Shown piece after piece: positions 17,605-28,200 of a DNA stretch of 64,000 bases (position 1 is the first letter of the stretch; each line of letters begins with the position of its first letter). Origin of the DNA: DASYXW01 sp035934405 (GTDB lineage Bacteria; Acidobacteriota; Terriglobia; UBA7540); NCBI GenBank assembly GCA_035934405.1, contig DASYXW010000003.1, forward strand, positions 1 to 64,000. Direction: 5' to 3'. The position numbers and the translations under genes are program-made. The notes under the pieces were generated by a model. The model had not been told where the DNA came from. It searched no databases and saw nothing but the letters and a program-made list of their open reading frames with translations.

Positions 17605-18618
17605 TCACTTCGCGCCGGCTTCCGGATGCCGCCGCGCCAGCGCCTTCTCCGCCTGGTGGCGCAGTGGCTTCCAGATGCTGGGGTCAAGCGGCGCGGTCAA
17701 CTTGATCGCCTCACGGTAGCTGGCCGCGCCCGGCACCGCCTGGCCCATACGGAGCTCGAGACTTCCCACCAGAAGCCTCCAAAGCGGATTGTCGGGGTAG
17801 TCCTTCACCAGTTGCTCGAACATCGCGAGCGACTTCGGGTACTGCTGCTCGATGCGACGTGAAAGGTTCTTGGCCAGTTGAAACTCGGCTTCCGGCCTGA
17901 CGAGTTCGCCTTTCTCTGCTGCCTCCCGGAGTTGCCGCAGCCCGGTGCGGCGGTCGCCTCCCGGGAGGCCGATGAGAAACCGCAACATTCTCACGTAGCC
18001 CGGCAGCGTCGCTTCGAAATAGTTATAAAGCCCTACGCCGAGGTCGGCGTCGGCAAGACTGGGGTCAAGCTTTAGAGCCGCCAGCGACAGGTTGCGCATC
18101 TTCTTGCCGTCGCGGGCCGTGGCCAGCGCATGGGCCCGCAGCGCTTCGAGCCGGCCTTGCAGAGCGTAAGCCAGGCCTTCGCAAAGGTCGTTAAAGGCCT
18201 CGTTCTTGTGGGCATGAATGCCGGCCTCAGCCTTCTCGATCGCCGCGTCGGTCAGGCGATTGAAGTCAGGATCGTAGGGTGTGACGGCCTCGGAAAGCGA
18301 CTCGAAAACGTCGGGATCAATCAGGTTGCCGCGGGTCAAATAGATTTTCCACCAGTCGACGTCGGCTTCGAGCACGTAGCCGAGCGGAGACTCCGGATCG
18401 GACTTCTGGATCTGGCGGAACGTATCCGCAGCGCCGCTAAAGTCGGCGTTCATCAAGCGGTGCATGCCCTGCTGCGCCAGCTTGATTTCATCCGTGCCAT
18501 GCGCCGGCGCCTGCTGTGCTGGCTGCCGTGCGGCCGCGAGCGCTGCGGGCGGCCCGGGCGCGAGCATCCACGCAGTGGTGAGCCCCAGCCACGCGGCGCG
18601 GAATGCTATTCTCTTCAT
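17605..18618 (-). CDS. exported helical-repeat (TPR-like) protein
   Basis: 337 aa. ATG 18618 is chosen because it gives a signal peptide (MKRIAFRAAWLGLTT, then LAPGPPAALAAA); an upstream in-frame start at 18654 does not. TPR-like helices start around GMHRLMNADFSGAADTFRQI. Centrally there is LADADLGVGLYNYFEATLPG, a pattern seen in proteins scanning several TPR units. It starts 4 nt after the stop of the upstream membrane protein, so the two are almost certainly co-transcribed. Role unknown; probably periplasmic scaffold. Confidence 0.7.
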   Translation of the reverse strand: MKRIAFRAAWLGLTTAWMLAPGPPAALAAARQPAQQAPAHGTDEIKLAQQGMHRLMNADFSGAADTFRQIQKSDPESPLGYVLEADVDWWKIYLTRGNLIDPDVFESLSEAVTPYDPDFNRLTDAAIEKAEAGIHAHKNEAFNDLCEGLAYALQGRLEALRAHALATARDGKKMRNLSLAALKLDPSLADADLGVGLYNYFEATLPGYVRMLRFLIGLPGGDRRTGLRQLREAAEKGELVRPEAEFQLAKNLSRRIEQQYPKSLAMFEQLVKDYPDNPLWRLLVGSLELRMGQAVPGAASYREAIKLTAPLDPSIWKPLRHQAEKALARRHPEAGAK

Positions 18619-18622
18619 GACC

Positions 18623-19585
18623 TTAGCTCGCGGCCTCGCTGCTGCCGGCCGCAATCACTTCACGCCGCGCGCCAAACAGCCGGCGGCGCATCGTGCGCAG
18701 GAATTCGTACATCACAAAGCACTCGAGCGCGAACGGCGGGAAGCCAAAAAACCCAGGCAACGGCATTTCAAAGATTTTCCAGTGTTGAAAGATGGGAAAC
18801 ACGTACACCCAACGGGCGCCAGCCCAGTAATTCCAGAACTCCCACAGAATGCCGCACACGGCGCCGGAGGCCAGCAAGCTTGCCGCCCGACGATTGTCGC
18901 CCGCCTCCCAACCGGCCAGCAGCGATTGGCCTCCCCAGCGGTAGTTCAGGCAATCCAGCAACGGAATGAACCCGAGCCACACGGCGCCGAAGAGATTCCG
19001 CCCCCACCGCACCGGAAGCAGGACGGGCGCCGTCACCAGAGTCAGCCCCAGGACCAGAAGTGCAGCCCAGACGGATGCGCCGAGCGGGGCGCGGCGCCGG
19101 CCTCGCCCGCGGAAGAAGCCGAGGGATCCGATAAAATCACCGGTCTCGAAGATCGCCGGCCAGATAGTCGCAAAGGCCCAGACGCCGCCGATGCACTGCT
19201 CAAGGATGCTATCCGGCATCCCGACGTAATCCCAATTCGCCAGTCGCAGGTTGTAGCCTTCGAACACCAGCCACAACGGCACTGACCAGAAGACCAGAGC
19301 CAGGAACTCGCGTGGCAACCGGGTGAGGCGTGAGCTGCCCTGAAGCGACACGACTGAGGCGTCGATGAGCAACACATAGCCCGTCCACACAATCGCCGTG
19401 AAGAATGTGGTCACCAGCGGAATGCGGAGGATGAGCAGGAACTCTGCCGCCAAAATGATCGCGAGGCCGATCCAGCCCCACCATCCGAGCGGCTGCTGCT
19501 TGCTCCTCCTCGCGTACTTCCCGCCCAGGAACGCGGCTGTCCCGGCGAACAGCAGCACGCCGATGGCAGTGTGGTTGTCTCCCAT
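18623..19585 (-). CDS. unknown polytopic membrane protein
   Basis: 320 aa from ATG 19585 (MGDNHTAIGVLLFAGTAAF); ATG 19612 is an alternative. The open frame reaches 20137, but its first part is antisense to citrate synthase and is not credible. About eight hydrophobic segments are present, including WWGWIGLAIILAAEFLLIL and FLALVFWSVPLWLVFEGYN. Trp-rich loops and a conserved-looking GILWEFWNYWAGARWVY follow, and the C-terminus is basic. I cannot name the family. It is the first gene of a two-gene unit with the TPR protein. Confidence 0.65.
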   Translation of the reverse strand: MGDNHTAIGVLLFAGTAAFLGGKYARRSKQQPLGWWGWIGLAIILAAEFLLILRIPLVTTFFTAIVWTGYVLLIDASVVSLQGSSRLTRLPREFLALVFWSVPLWLVFEGYNLRLANWDYVGMPDSILEQCIGGVWAFATIWPAIFETGDFIGSLGFFRGRGRRRAPLGASVWAALLVLGLTLVTAPVLLPVRWGRNLFGAVWLGFIPLLDCLNYRWGGQSLLAGWEAGDNRRAASLLASGAVCGILWEFWNYWAGARWVYVFPIFQHWKIFEMPLPGFFGFPPFALECFVMYEFLRTMRRRLFGARREVIAAGSSEAAS

Positions 19586-19840
19586 AGTGGAATCGGCCAA
19601 GCCAGCGAGCATAACCGGCGACCTGAAGAAAATCAAACTTCGCAGCTTCGGGCCTCTGATCGCGGATGAGGCTGGTTCGAATGCGCAGACTCTCGAAGGG
19701 TTGTTCGGCCAGGCAGTCGAAGAATGTCGCGTCAGGAAGCTCATATTCCGCAAAGGCTTCTTGTTCAGACCTGTTGACATCATGTATCCTAGAGGTGCAG
19801 GCGGTCTAAGAAATTGAACCGTCGGAAGGAAAGTAAGGAC

Positions 19841-20986
19841 ATGCCAGAAGTTAAGCCGGAAGTTAAGCCCGAAGTTAAGATTGGCCTCCAGGATGTGGTG
19901 ATTGCCACCTCGGAGATTTGTTCGATTGACGGCCTGCGCGGCAAGCTGACCTATCGCGGTTATGATATTCACGACTTGGCGGAGCACTCGACCTTTGAGG
20001 AGGTTGTATACCTCTTGTGGTACGGCCGCCTGCCGAAGCGCGAGGAACTTGGTGATTTGAAGAAGCAACTCTCGGAGAACCGCGTCGTCGCGCCCGAGAT
20101 TCTTGACCTGTTGAGACGCCTCCCGCCGCCGCAGCATCCGATGGAAACGCTGCGGACGGTAGTCTCAACGCTTTCGCTTTACGATCCCGAGGCCGAAGAC
20201 ATGTCGCTCGAAGCCAATCGCCGCAAAGCGCTCCGCCTGACCAGCCAGATGGCGACTCTCGTCGCCGCGTTCGGCCGCATTCGCGACGGTAAAGACCCGA
20301 TCGCGCCGGACCCGAAACTGAATCACGCCGCCAACTTTCTATACATGCTGCAGGGCAAGGCACCGGACGCGGAGTCCGCCCGCTGGTTTGACGTCGCGCT
20401 TGTCCTCCACGCCGATCACAGCTTCAATGCCTCCACCTTTGCGGCGCGGGTTACCGCCTCGACGCTTTCCGACATGCACTCGGCGATTACTACCGCCATT
20501 GGCACGCTCAAGGGCCCTCTGCACGGCGGGGCCAACGAGCAGGTGATGAGGATGCTGCTGGAAGTCCAGACCGCGGGCAACGTGGACGCGCACATCCACG
20601 GCCTGCTTGCCGCCAAAAAGAAGGTAATGGGTTTCGGACATCGCGTCTATCACACCGAAGACCCACGCGCCACCGTGCTGCGCAAGATGTCGGAGGCCCT
20701 CGGGCGCCGCGCCGGCGAGCCCAAGTGGTTCGCGATGTCGAAGCAGATCGAAGATCTCATGATTCGCGAGAAGAAGATCAACGCCAATGTGGATTTCTAT
20801 TCTGCTTCGGCTTATTACTCGCTCGCCATTCCGGTGGATCTCTTCTCGTTGGTGTTCGCGCTCAGCCGCATTTCGGGCTGGACGGCGCATGTGCTCGAAC
20901 AGTACGCCAACAACAGGCTCATCCGCCCACTTGCCGAGTACACCGGGCCGGCAAATCAGAAATACGTTCCGATTGAACAGCGGTAA
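19841..20986 (+). CDS. gltA: citrate (or 2-methylcitrate) synthase
   Basis: 381 aa. It condenses oxaloacetate with an acyl-CoA at the entry of the TCA or methylcitrate cycle. ATG 19841 follows GTAAGGAC; an earlier in-frame start at 19814 is less likely. Motifs are NHAANFLYML, HADHSFNASTFAARV, GPLHGGANEQV (active-site His) and MGFGHRVYHTEDPRA, then RPLAEYTGP. The length suits the short two-domain type shared by citrate and 2-methylcitrate synthases. The N-terminus carries three EVKP repeats from a 12-nt tandem repeat (about 19845-19880), absent from typical homologues. Confidence 0.93.
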   Translation: MPEVKPEVKPEVKIGLQDVVIATSEICSIDGLRGKLTYRGYDIHDLAEHSTFEEVVYLLWYGRLPKREELGDLKKQLSENRVVAPEILDLLRRLPPPQHPMETLRTVVSTLSLYDPEAEDMSLEANRRKALRLTSQMATLVAAFGRIRDGKDPIAPDPKLNHAANFLYMLQGKAPDAESARWFDVALVLHADHSFNASTFAARVTASTLSDMHSAITTAIGTLKGPLHGGANEQVMRMLLEVQTAGNVDAHIHGLLAAKKKVMGFGHRVYHTEDPRATVLRKMSEALGRRAGEPKWFAMSKQIEDLMIREKKINANVDFYSASAYYSLAIPVDLFSLVFALSRISGWTAHVLEQYANNRLIRPLAEYTGPANQKYVPIEQR

Positions 20987-20988
20987 CT

Positions 20989-21118
20989 AATCCACAGATT
21001 TCACAGATTATACAGATTGGCGGCGCAGGGCCTGCCCGTTTGCGCTCTCATCGGATCAGCAGCCGAGCCTGGCTGGGTGCATTTCTGGAATCTGTGCCAT
21101 CGGTGTAATCTGTGGATC
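20989..21118. repeat. facing copies of a CACAGATT-type tandem repeat
   Basis: Units of CACAGATT and TACAGATT at 20989-21020 are mirrored by AATCTGTG and AATCTGTGG at 21088-21118, making an imperfect long inverted repeat across the gltA-typA gap. The right arm ends 2 nt before the typA start codon, so folding could influence typA translation. Confidence 0.7.
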
Positions 21119-21120
21119 GT

Positions 21121-22954
<1,834 letters not shown>

Positions 22955-22962
<8 letters not shown>

Positions 22963-22991
22963 TGGCTGACCGCAAGGCCTGAAAGCTGACG
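22955..22991. repeat. degenerate GGCTGATGGCTGA-type tandem repeat at typA stop
   Basis: Units AAGGCTGATGGCTGACC and GGCCTGAAAGCTGACG; the first includes the typA TGA (22960-22962). Confidence 0.5.
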
Positions 22992-23064
22992 ATCCTGCTG
23001 AATCCATGCCAAGCAATAGTGCCGTTCAGGGCCGGCGCCCCGACAAAGAAATTGGGGGAAAGGA

Positions 23065-23093
23065 TTGCATTCTGTCCTGGGCCCGTCTATGAT
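23065..23093 (+). promoter_or_regulatory. putative promoter for the CsgG-like gene
   Basis: TTGCAT (23065-23070), 17-nt spacer, TATGAT (23088-23093). The start codon is about 74 nt downstream of the -10. The -35 is only a partial match. Confidence 0.4.
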
Positions 23094-23166
23094 GCCGTGC
23101 GAAGCAATGCGCGAGGGATTCCAGGGCCCGCCGCGCATTCGAGAAAAGCTAAGGGAGGGATAATCC

Positions 23167-24132
23167 ATGTTTCGAACTTCTCGCCTACTGCTGGTGTTGC
23201 TGATGGCGGCTTCGACCGGCGTGGCGCAACAAAAGAAGCGGGTCGCTGTGTTGGATTTTGACTATGGCACCGTGCGGTCGGCCGTGCAGGCCTATTTTGG
23301 CACCGACCAGGACGTTGGGAAAGGCATTTCGCTTCTCCTTGAGGAAAAGCTCGTTCAAGACGGCAAATACTCCGTTGTTGACCGGAACACCATGGACAAG
23401 ATTCTGAAGGAGCAGAACTTCTCGAACAGCGACCGGGTCGATCCGAGTACAGCAGCCAAGATCGGCCATATCCTCGGGGTGAGTGCCATTATCGTTGGTA
23501 GCATCACGCAGTTTGGCCGCGACGACAAGCATCTTGGCGTAGGCGGAGGCGGCTATGGCCTCGGAAAGTTCGGCCTCGGCGGGCTGCACAAAAACGACGC
23601 CAAGGCGGTGGTGAATGTTACCGCCAAGATGGTGGATGTGAACACCGCGGAGATTCTCGCTGTCGTGACGGGAACTGGAGAGTCAAAGCGCAGCGGATTC
23701 GGAGTCGGTGGAGGCGGAGGTAGCGGGAGTGGAGGCGGGGGCGGAGGGCTCGACATGGGTAGCAGCAATTTTGCCAACTCCATTCTCGGCGAAGCCGTGA
23801 ATGCGGCAGTGGCCAACATGGGCCAGCAGCTGGACGATAAGGCGGCGTCGCTGCCCACCGTGAAGGTGCAGATTTCCGGTGAGGTCGCGGACGTCACCGG
23901 TAACACTCTGGTGCTTACCGTCGGCAGCCAGGCTGGCGTTAACGTCGGAGACCAACTCACGATCTCCCGCAAGGTGAAGGATGTGAAAAACCCTGCCACC
24001 GGCGCCGTAATCAAGACTATTGTGGACCAGCTCGGCACCGCCACGGTGACCGAAGTGGAGGACCTTTCGTCCACGGCCACCTATAACGGCAGCACTGTGC
24101 CGAAGGTGGGAGATCTGGTCAAGAACCAATAA
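23167..24132 (+). CDS. CsgG/HfaB-type secreted assembly protein
   Basis: 321 aa; AAGGGAGGG is upstream of ATG 23167. Signal peptide MFRTSRLLLVLLMAASTGVAQQ. The body has the CsgG-like pattern RVAVLDFDYGTV, GKGISLLLEEKLVQDGKYSVVDR, then ILGVSAIIVGSITQFG. Family knowledge: CsgG forms an outer-membrane secretion pore for curli, and relatives attach holdfast. No lipobox Cys is present, so it may be a periplasmic relative rather than a pore. A Gly/Ser-rich loop (residues about 178-198) interrupts the domain. No csgA/B/E/F partner is in the window. Confidence 0.75.
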   Translation: MFRTSRLLLVLLMAASTGVAQQKKRVAVLDFDYGTVRSAVQAYFGTDQDVGKGISLLLEEKLVQDGKYSVVDRNTMDKILKEQNFSNSDRVDPSTAAKIGHILGVSAIIVGSITQFGRDDKHLGVGGGGYGLGKFGLGGLHKNDAKAVVNVTAKMVDVNTAEILAVVTGTGESKRSGFGVGGGGGSGSGGGGGGLDMGSSNFANSILGEAVNAAVANMGQQLDDKAASLPTVKVQISGEVADVTGNTLVLTVGSQAGVNVGDQLTISRKVKDVKNPATGAVIKTIVDQLGTATVTEVEDLSSTATYNGSTVPKVGDLVKNQ

Positions 24133-24180
24133 GTTGGCGCCGCCCCGGCGCCCCGGCGCAAAGACCTGAGCTGTGTCTCC

Positions 24181-24210
24181 CCGGGCCCTTGCAGTACAAT
24201 CGGGCCCTGG
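24181..24210. terminator. possible hairpin between convergent genes
   Basis: CCGGGCCC (24181-24188) can pair with GGGCCCTGG (24202-24210) with one bulge. It lies between the CsgG-like and NmrA-like genes. There is no T-run. Confidence 0.25.
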
Positions 24211-24235
24211 GCCGGGCTGAAGACCACGTCTTGGC

Positions 24236-25138
24236 TTACGCTCCAGCCGCCTTACCCTGAAAGCGCGGAGCGAACTCCTCGGTCACGAAGGTTTCGATCG
24301 AGGTGGGCGTGGTGTTTCGCTCCGAGCGCGGTTCGAGCGCCACCATGTACCCCGAGTTCAGCGATTCCGCCATTTCGAGAAGCAGGTCGGCCATACTCGA
24401 CGACATGCCCATTTGGACGAGCGCCGGCTTGAGCTGCTGAGGCGGCAGTTGCGCATAGTTCAGCGTGGGCCTGCCGATGGCCTTGCCGACGATGGACGCG
24501 ATTTCCGTGTAGTTTACATCGCGCTGGCCGAGTAGCTCCCGAGCTTGTTTGCCGGTGAAGTCCGATTTGAGCAGAAGCTCGGCCGCCGCCGCGCCGATGT
24601 CGCGCGTGGCAATCATGGGCAGGCGCAAGTCGGGCCGGATCGGTCCGCCCACGATCCCGAAGTTCTGTATCACTCCCACTTGGGGCAGCAGATTCTCCAT
24701 GAAATAGCCGGCGCGCACGTAAACCGCGTCGAGGGACGTGATGCCGTTCAACTTCTGCTCCAGGTTGTGAAGCCCCAACACCGGGCCGGTCTTCTCGGCC
24801 TTGTCCGCGCCGATGCTGCTGAGCACCACCGCCTTCGAGACCGAAGCCTTTTCGATGGCCTCGGTTAGGGCATCAGAAACTCGTTCCGCGTAGGCTCGCA
24901 CGTCGCTGGCCGCGATGTTCGGCGGAATCATGGCATAAACCGCCGTGGCCCCGTCAAAGGCCCTGGTAAGCCCAGCGGCGTCTGTGACGTCCGCAGTAAA
25001 AGCCTCGGCGCCTTTGCTCACAAAACGCGCCAGCCGGCCGGCGTCGCGCCCGATCGCCCGAACCTTTTCGCCGCGAGCCAGAAGCTTCTCGGCAACAATG
25101 CTGCCGGTATTTCCTGTTGCACCTGTAATCGCGTACAT
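24236..25138 (-). CDS. NmrA-like NAD(P)-binding Rossmann-fold oxidoreductase
   Basis: 300 aa with AAGGAGG about 8 nt before ATG 25138. The N-terminus is an atypical short-chain dehydrogenase fold (YAITGATGNTGSIVAEKLLARG, GxxGxxG). Later segments are AVYAMIPPN, VVLSSIGADKAEKTGP and YVRAGYFMENLLPQ, typical of the NmrA/QorB group of redox sensors and quinone reductases. There is no canonical YxxxK catalytic pair. Reaction unknown. It stands alone between convergent and co-oriented neighbours. Confidence 0.85.
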   Translation of the reverse strand: MYAITGATGNTGSIVAEKLLARGEKVRAIGRDAGRLARFVSKGAEAFTADVTDAAGLTRAFDGATAVYAMIPPNIAASDVRAYAERVSDALTEAIEKASVSKAVVLSSIGADKAEKTGPVLGLHNLEQKLNGITSLDAVYVRAGYFMENLLPQVGVIQNFGIVGGPIRPDLRLPMIATRDIGAAAAELLLKSDFTGKQARELLGQRDVNYTEIASIVGKAIGRPTLNYAQLPPQQLKPALVQMGMSSSMADLLLEMAESLNSGYMVALEPRSERNTTPTSIETFVTEEFAPRFQGKAAGA

Positions 25139-25212
25139 AGCAGCTACCTCCTTATTCAGATCCTTCTTGGATGCGCTGGCGTGCAGGGAGGTGCGCTTGG
25201 AGTCTCAAGAAC

Positions 25213-28200
25213 TCAGCGTTGCTTCGAGGCCCCGACCTTTTGAAGCAACTGACGGGCGGCGGCATCGTTGGGATGCCGCGCTAGCCAGCCTTCGAGCAGG
25301 CTGCGGGCGTCATCCCTCCGTGAGAGGGCGAGTTCGAGCCGCGCGAGGTTGAGAAGCACGGAGCCGGCCTCGGGGTTGTGTTGAAGCACACTCCGCAGGG
25401 TCTCGATGGCCGCCTGCGTCTTGCCCTGTCGCGCGTAAAGCACCCCCAGGTTATTGCCCGCTTGTTCGTTCTCCGGTTGCAGTTCAAGCACTCGCCGAAA
25501 GAGGTCGCCGGCTCTTGCGATCTCGCCTTGGCGGGCCAGCACGATGCCGAGATTGTCCAGCGCGTCAGGGAAGTTGGGAGCGAGCGAGAGAGCCTTCTCC
25601 AGCGCCGGCCTCGCGGCGGCAAGGTTCCCTCGCGTGAGCTGGAGATAGCCCAGGTTGTTCCACGCCTCGGCGAAGTCGGGAGCGAGGCGCGTGGCGGCTT
25701 CGAGGTGATCCTGGGCCGGCGCCAACTGATTGGACTGCATCAGCAGCACGCCGTATAGGTTTTCCGCCTCGGGAAAGTCCGGGCGCAGCTTTAGGGCCGC
25801 CTGCGCCTGCGGCAGCGCCAGCAGAACCTGGCCGAGCTCGCGCCGAACGAGTGCCAGGTTGTAAAGCGCATCGGCATCCGTCGGGCTGCTCTCGGCGGCT
25901 GCCGCAAGGTACGTTGCCGCCTCCGCCCACAGGCCATTCGCTGCTAGCGCTGCGCCCAGGCCGCGGAGGTCGCGCCGAAAGTCACATAAGAGGGCGCGCC
26001 CCGGGAAGGGAAGCGCCCCGAGGCCGCGCTTGCCTTCGGCGCGGAAGTCCCGCAGAAGTTCGGCGGATTCAGCCCCTCCCCAGTAGATCTTGATCAGCCG
26101 GGATTCGGAATTCGAGGCGGTAGACTGGCCGGCCGGCGCGAAAGAAGAAAGCGGGTTGGCAGTCTCGAACAACAGTCCGGTGGGAAACACGGGCTCGCGC
26201 CGCCGGTCGAATGTGTTCGCGAGCAGTGTGGAGAAAAGTTGCCTGAACCGGTCGTCCGCCTTCCACAACGGATTTTTGAGCGCAGCAGCGACTTCGGGCA
26301 ACACCGACGCGCCCTTCCAGAGTACCAGGCGGCTGCGGATGCTCTGTTGGACGTCGAGCAGCGGCTGCAAGCCGGCGCGGTTCCCTTCTACCGCGTCCCA
26401 CAGCCACAGCAGACTGCGACCCTTCACTGCTGGTTGCAGCGCCTTGATGGGTGGTATGGGCAGCGGATCCACGAGCCAGGTGGAGAAGTACGCAGGCGGA
26501 GTCTCCGCTACGGCCGGACGAGGTGGAGTTGGGGCTGTGGCCGGGGCTGGAGCGCTTTCGGCTGAACTCGAAGCTTCCGGGCCGGCGGCACCGGCCCCTG
26601 ACACCCGACCCCCGTTCCCCGACAAGCGTTCGCGCCGCGGCTCGGCTTGACCTTCGATGACAAAGTAGCGGTAGCCCGACTCAAGGTTGCGATACTCGGC
26701 CGCCTTGCCTCCCGGCCATTGCACACGTACCACGCTGGCGGCCGGATTCGGGCCGAGCCCGAAGATCAGTTCCTTGCTGTGTTGCGCCAGAAATCCCGAG
26801 CCGCAGCCGAGAAACCGCGTCTGCCTCCCCGAGGGGGTTTCGACTTCAACCCTGGCGCCGATGGCGTCGCGGTTGCCGGTGGTGCCGGCGAGCCGAATCG
26901 CCAGTGAGTGGTTGGAGTGCGCCACATCGTTGCGGAGCACGCGCAACTGCGGCCCGGTGCGGCTGTGAACCACCAGGTCGGCGTCGCCGTCGCCGTCGAA
27001 GTCGAAAACTGCAAAGGCGCGGCCATCGTCGCGAAAGTCGAGTCCGCTCGCGGCGGAGGCATCCACGAAGCGGCCGTCTCCCAGGCTCAGAAAAAACACA
27101 TTGCGCTCGTTGCCGTTCCACGGATGGTCCTGGTGCGCGAGCTGGTACATCGCGCTCCAGGCGGCGCGGTATTCGCTGCTGGCCACGGCGGAGTGCGGCG
27201 ACAGCGCCACGACTTCCTGCCACAGATAGGCGTCGATCGGCTCGCGGCTCTCAGCCGAAGGTTCAGGCGGCGAGAGGTAGCCGTTCACGACGTAGAGGTC
27301 CGGGTGCCCGTCGTTCTCGAGGTCGAAGCTGTCGGAGCACCAGGCCCATCGTCCGCGCCGCGCGCCCGCCGCATCGGGAACCTGCTGCATGGCGGCAAGC
27401 GGTGTCTCTCCCTGACGTCGGCCTCGACCCCCGGCGCCTAGCCCCTGATCCCTGTGGTACAACGCGTTTCCCATCGCGAACTGCCGCACGACGGGTTGCG
27501 CAAGGTCGGCGAAACGCTGCTCGAACTCTGGGTCGGCGGTCGCCCGCTGTCCGGACGCCGTCCACATATTGCCAACGTAGATCTCGGCCGCGCCGTCGCC
27601 GTCAAGATCGGCGGCAGCCGCGCTCATGCCCGAGCCGTGGCCGGCGAGACCATCTTCGATTTCCTCGAACCTGCCGTTGCCAAGATTGTGATAGAGGTTG
27701 TTGCGGCCGAAGTCGTTCACCACCGCGAGGTCCGGCCAGCCGTCGCCGTCAACGTCGGTCCAGACGCAAGCAAAACTGAAGCGGTCGTTGCCATGGTCGA
27801 GGCCGCTGGCCGCGGTCACGTCGCGAAACGTGCTGTTGCCCTGGTTGTGATAGAGGATGTTCGGCGGGCCGTTGTGAGCATCGAAGTAGGGCGTCGGCAC
27901 CGGTGTTCCGGTCTCGCCCTGAAAATAGGCGTAGGCGCAGACGTAGAGGTCAAGGAATCCGTCGCCGTCGTAATCGGCGAGCGCGGCGTCGGTGAGAGCC
28001 GCTTGATTGCCGGCGGCCGGGAAGGCTTTGCTCTTTAGTTCGAGGCGTCCGCGACCGTCATTCAAAAACAGCAGGGGACTCGACTGGGTGATGAGGATCA
28101 AGTCCTGCCGCCCACGGTTCAGCACGTCGGCAAAGAGCGCCATCGAGGTCGCGTCGAGCAGGTCCACGCCGGCGGCGGGAGCGATATCCTCGAAGACGCC

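Noticed and set aside
19586..20137. N-terminal extension of the polytopic membrane protein
   Set aside because: The extension runs antisense to the start of citrate synthase and has no protein features; starts at 19585 or 19612 suit better.
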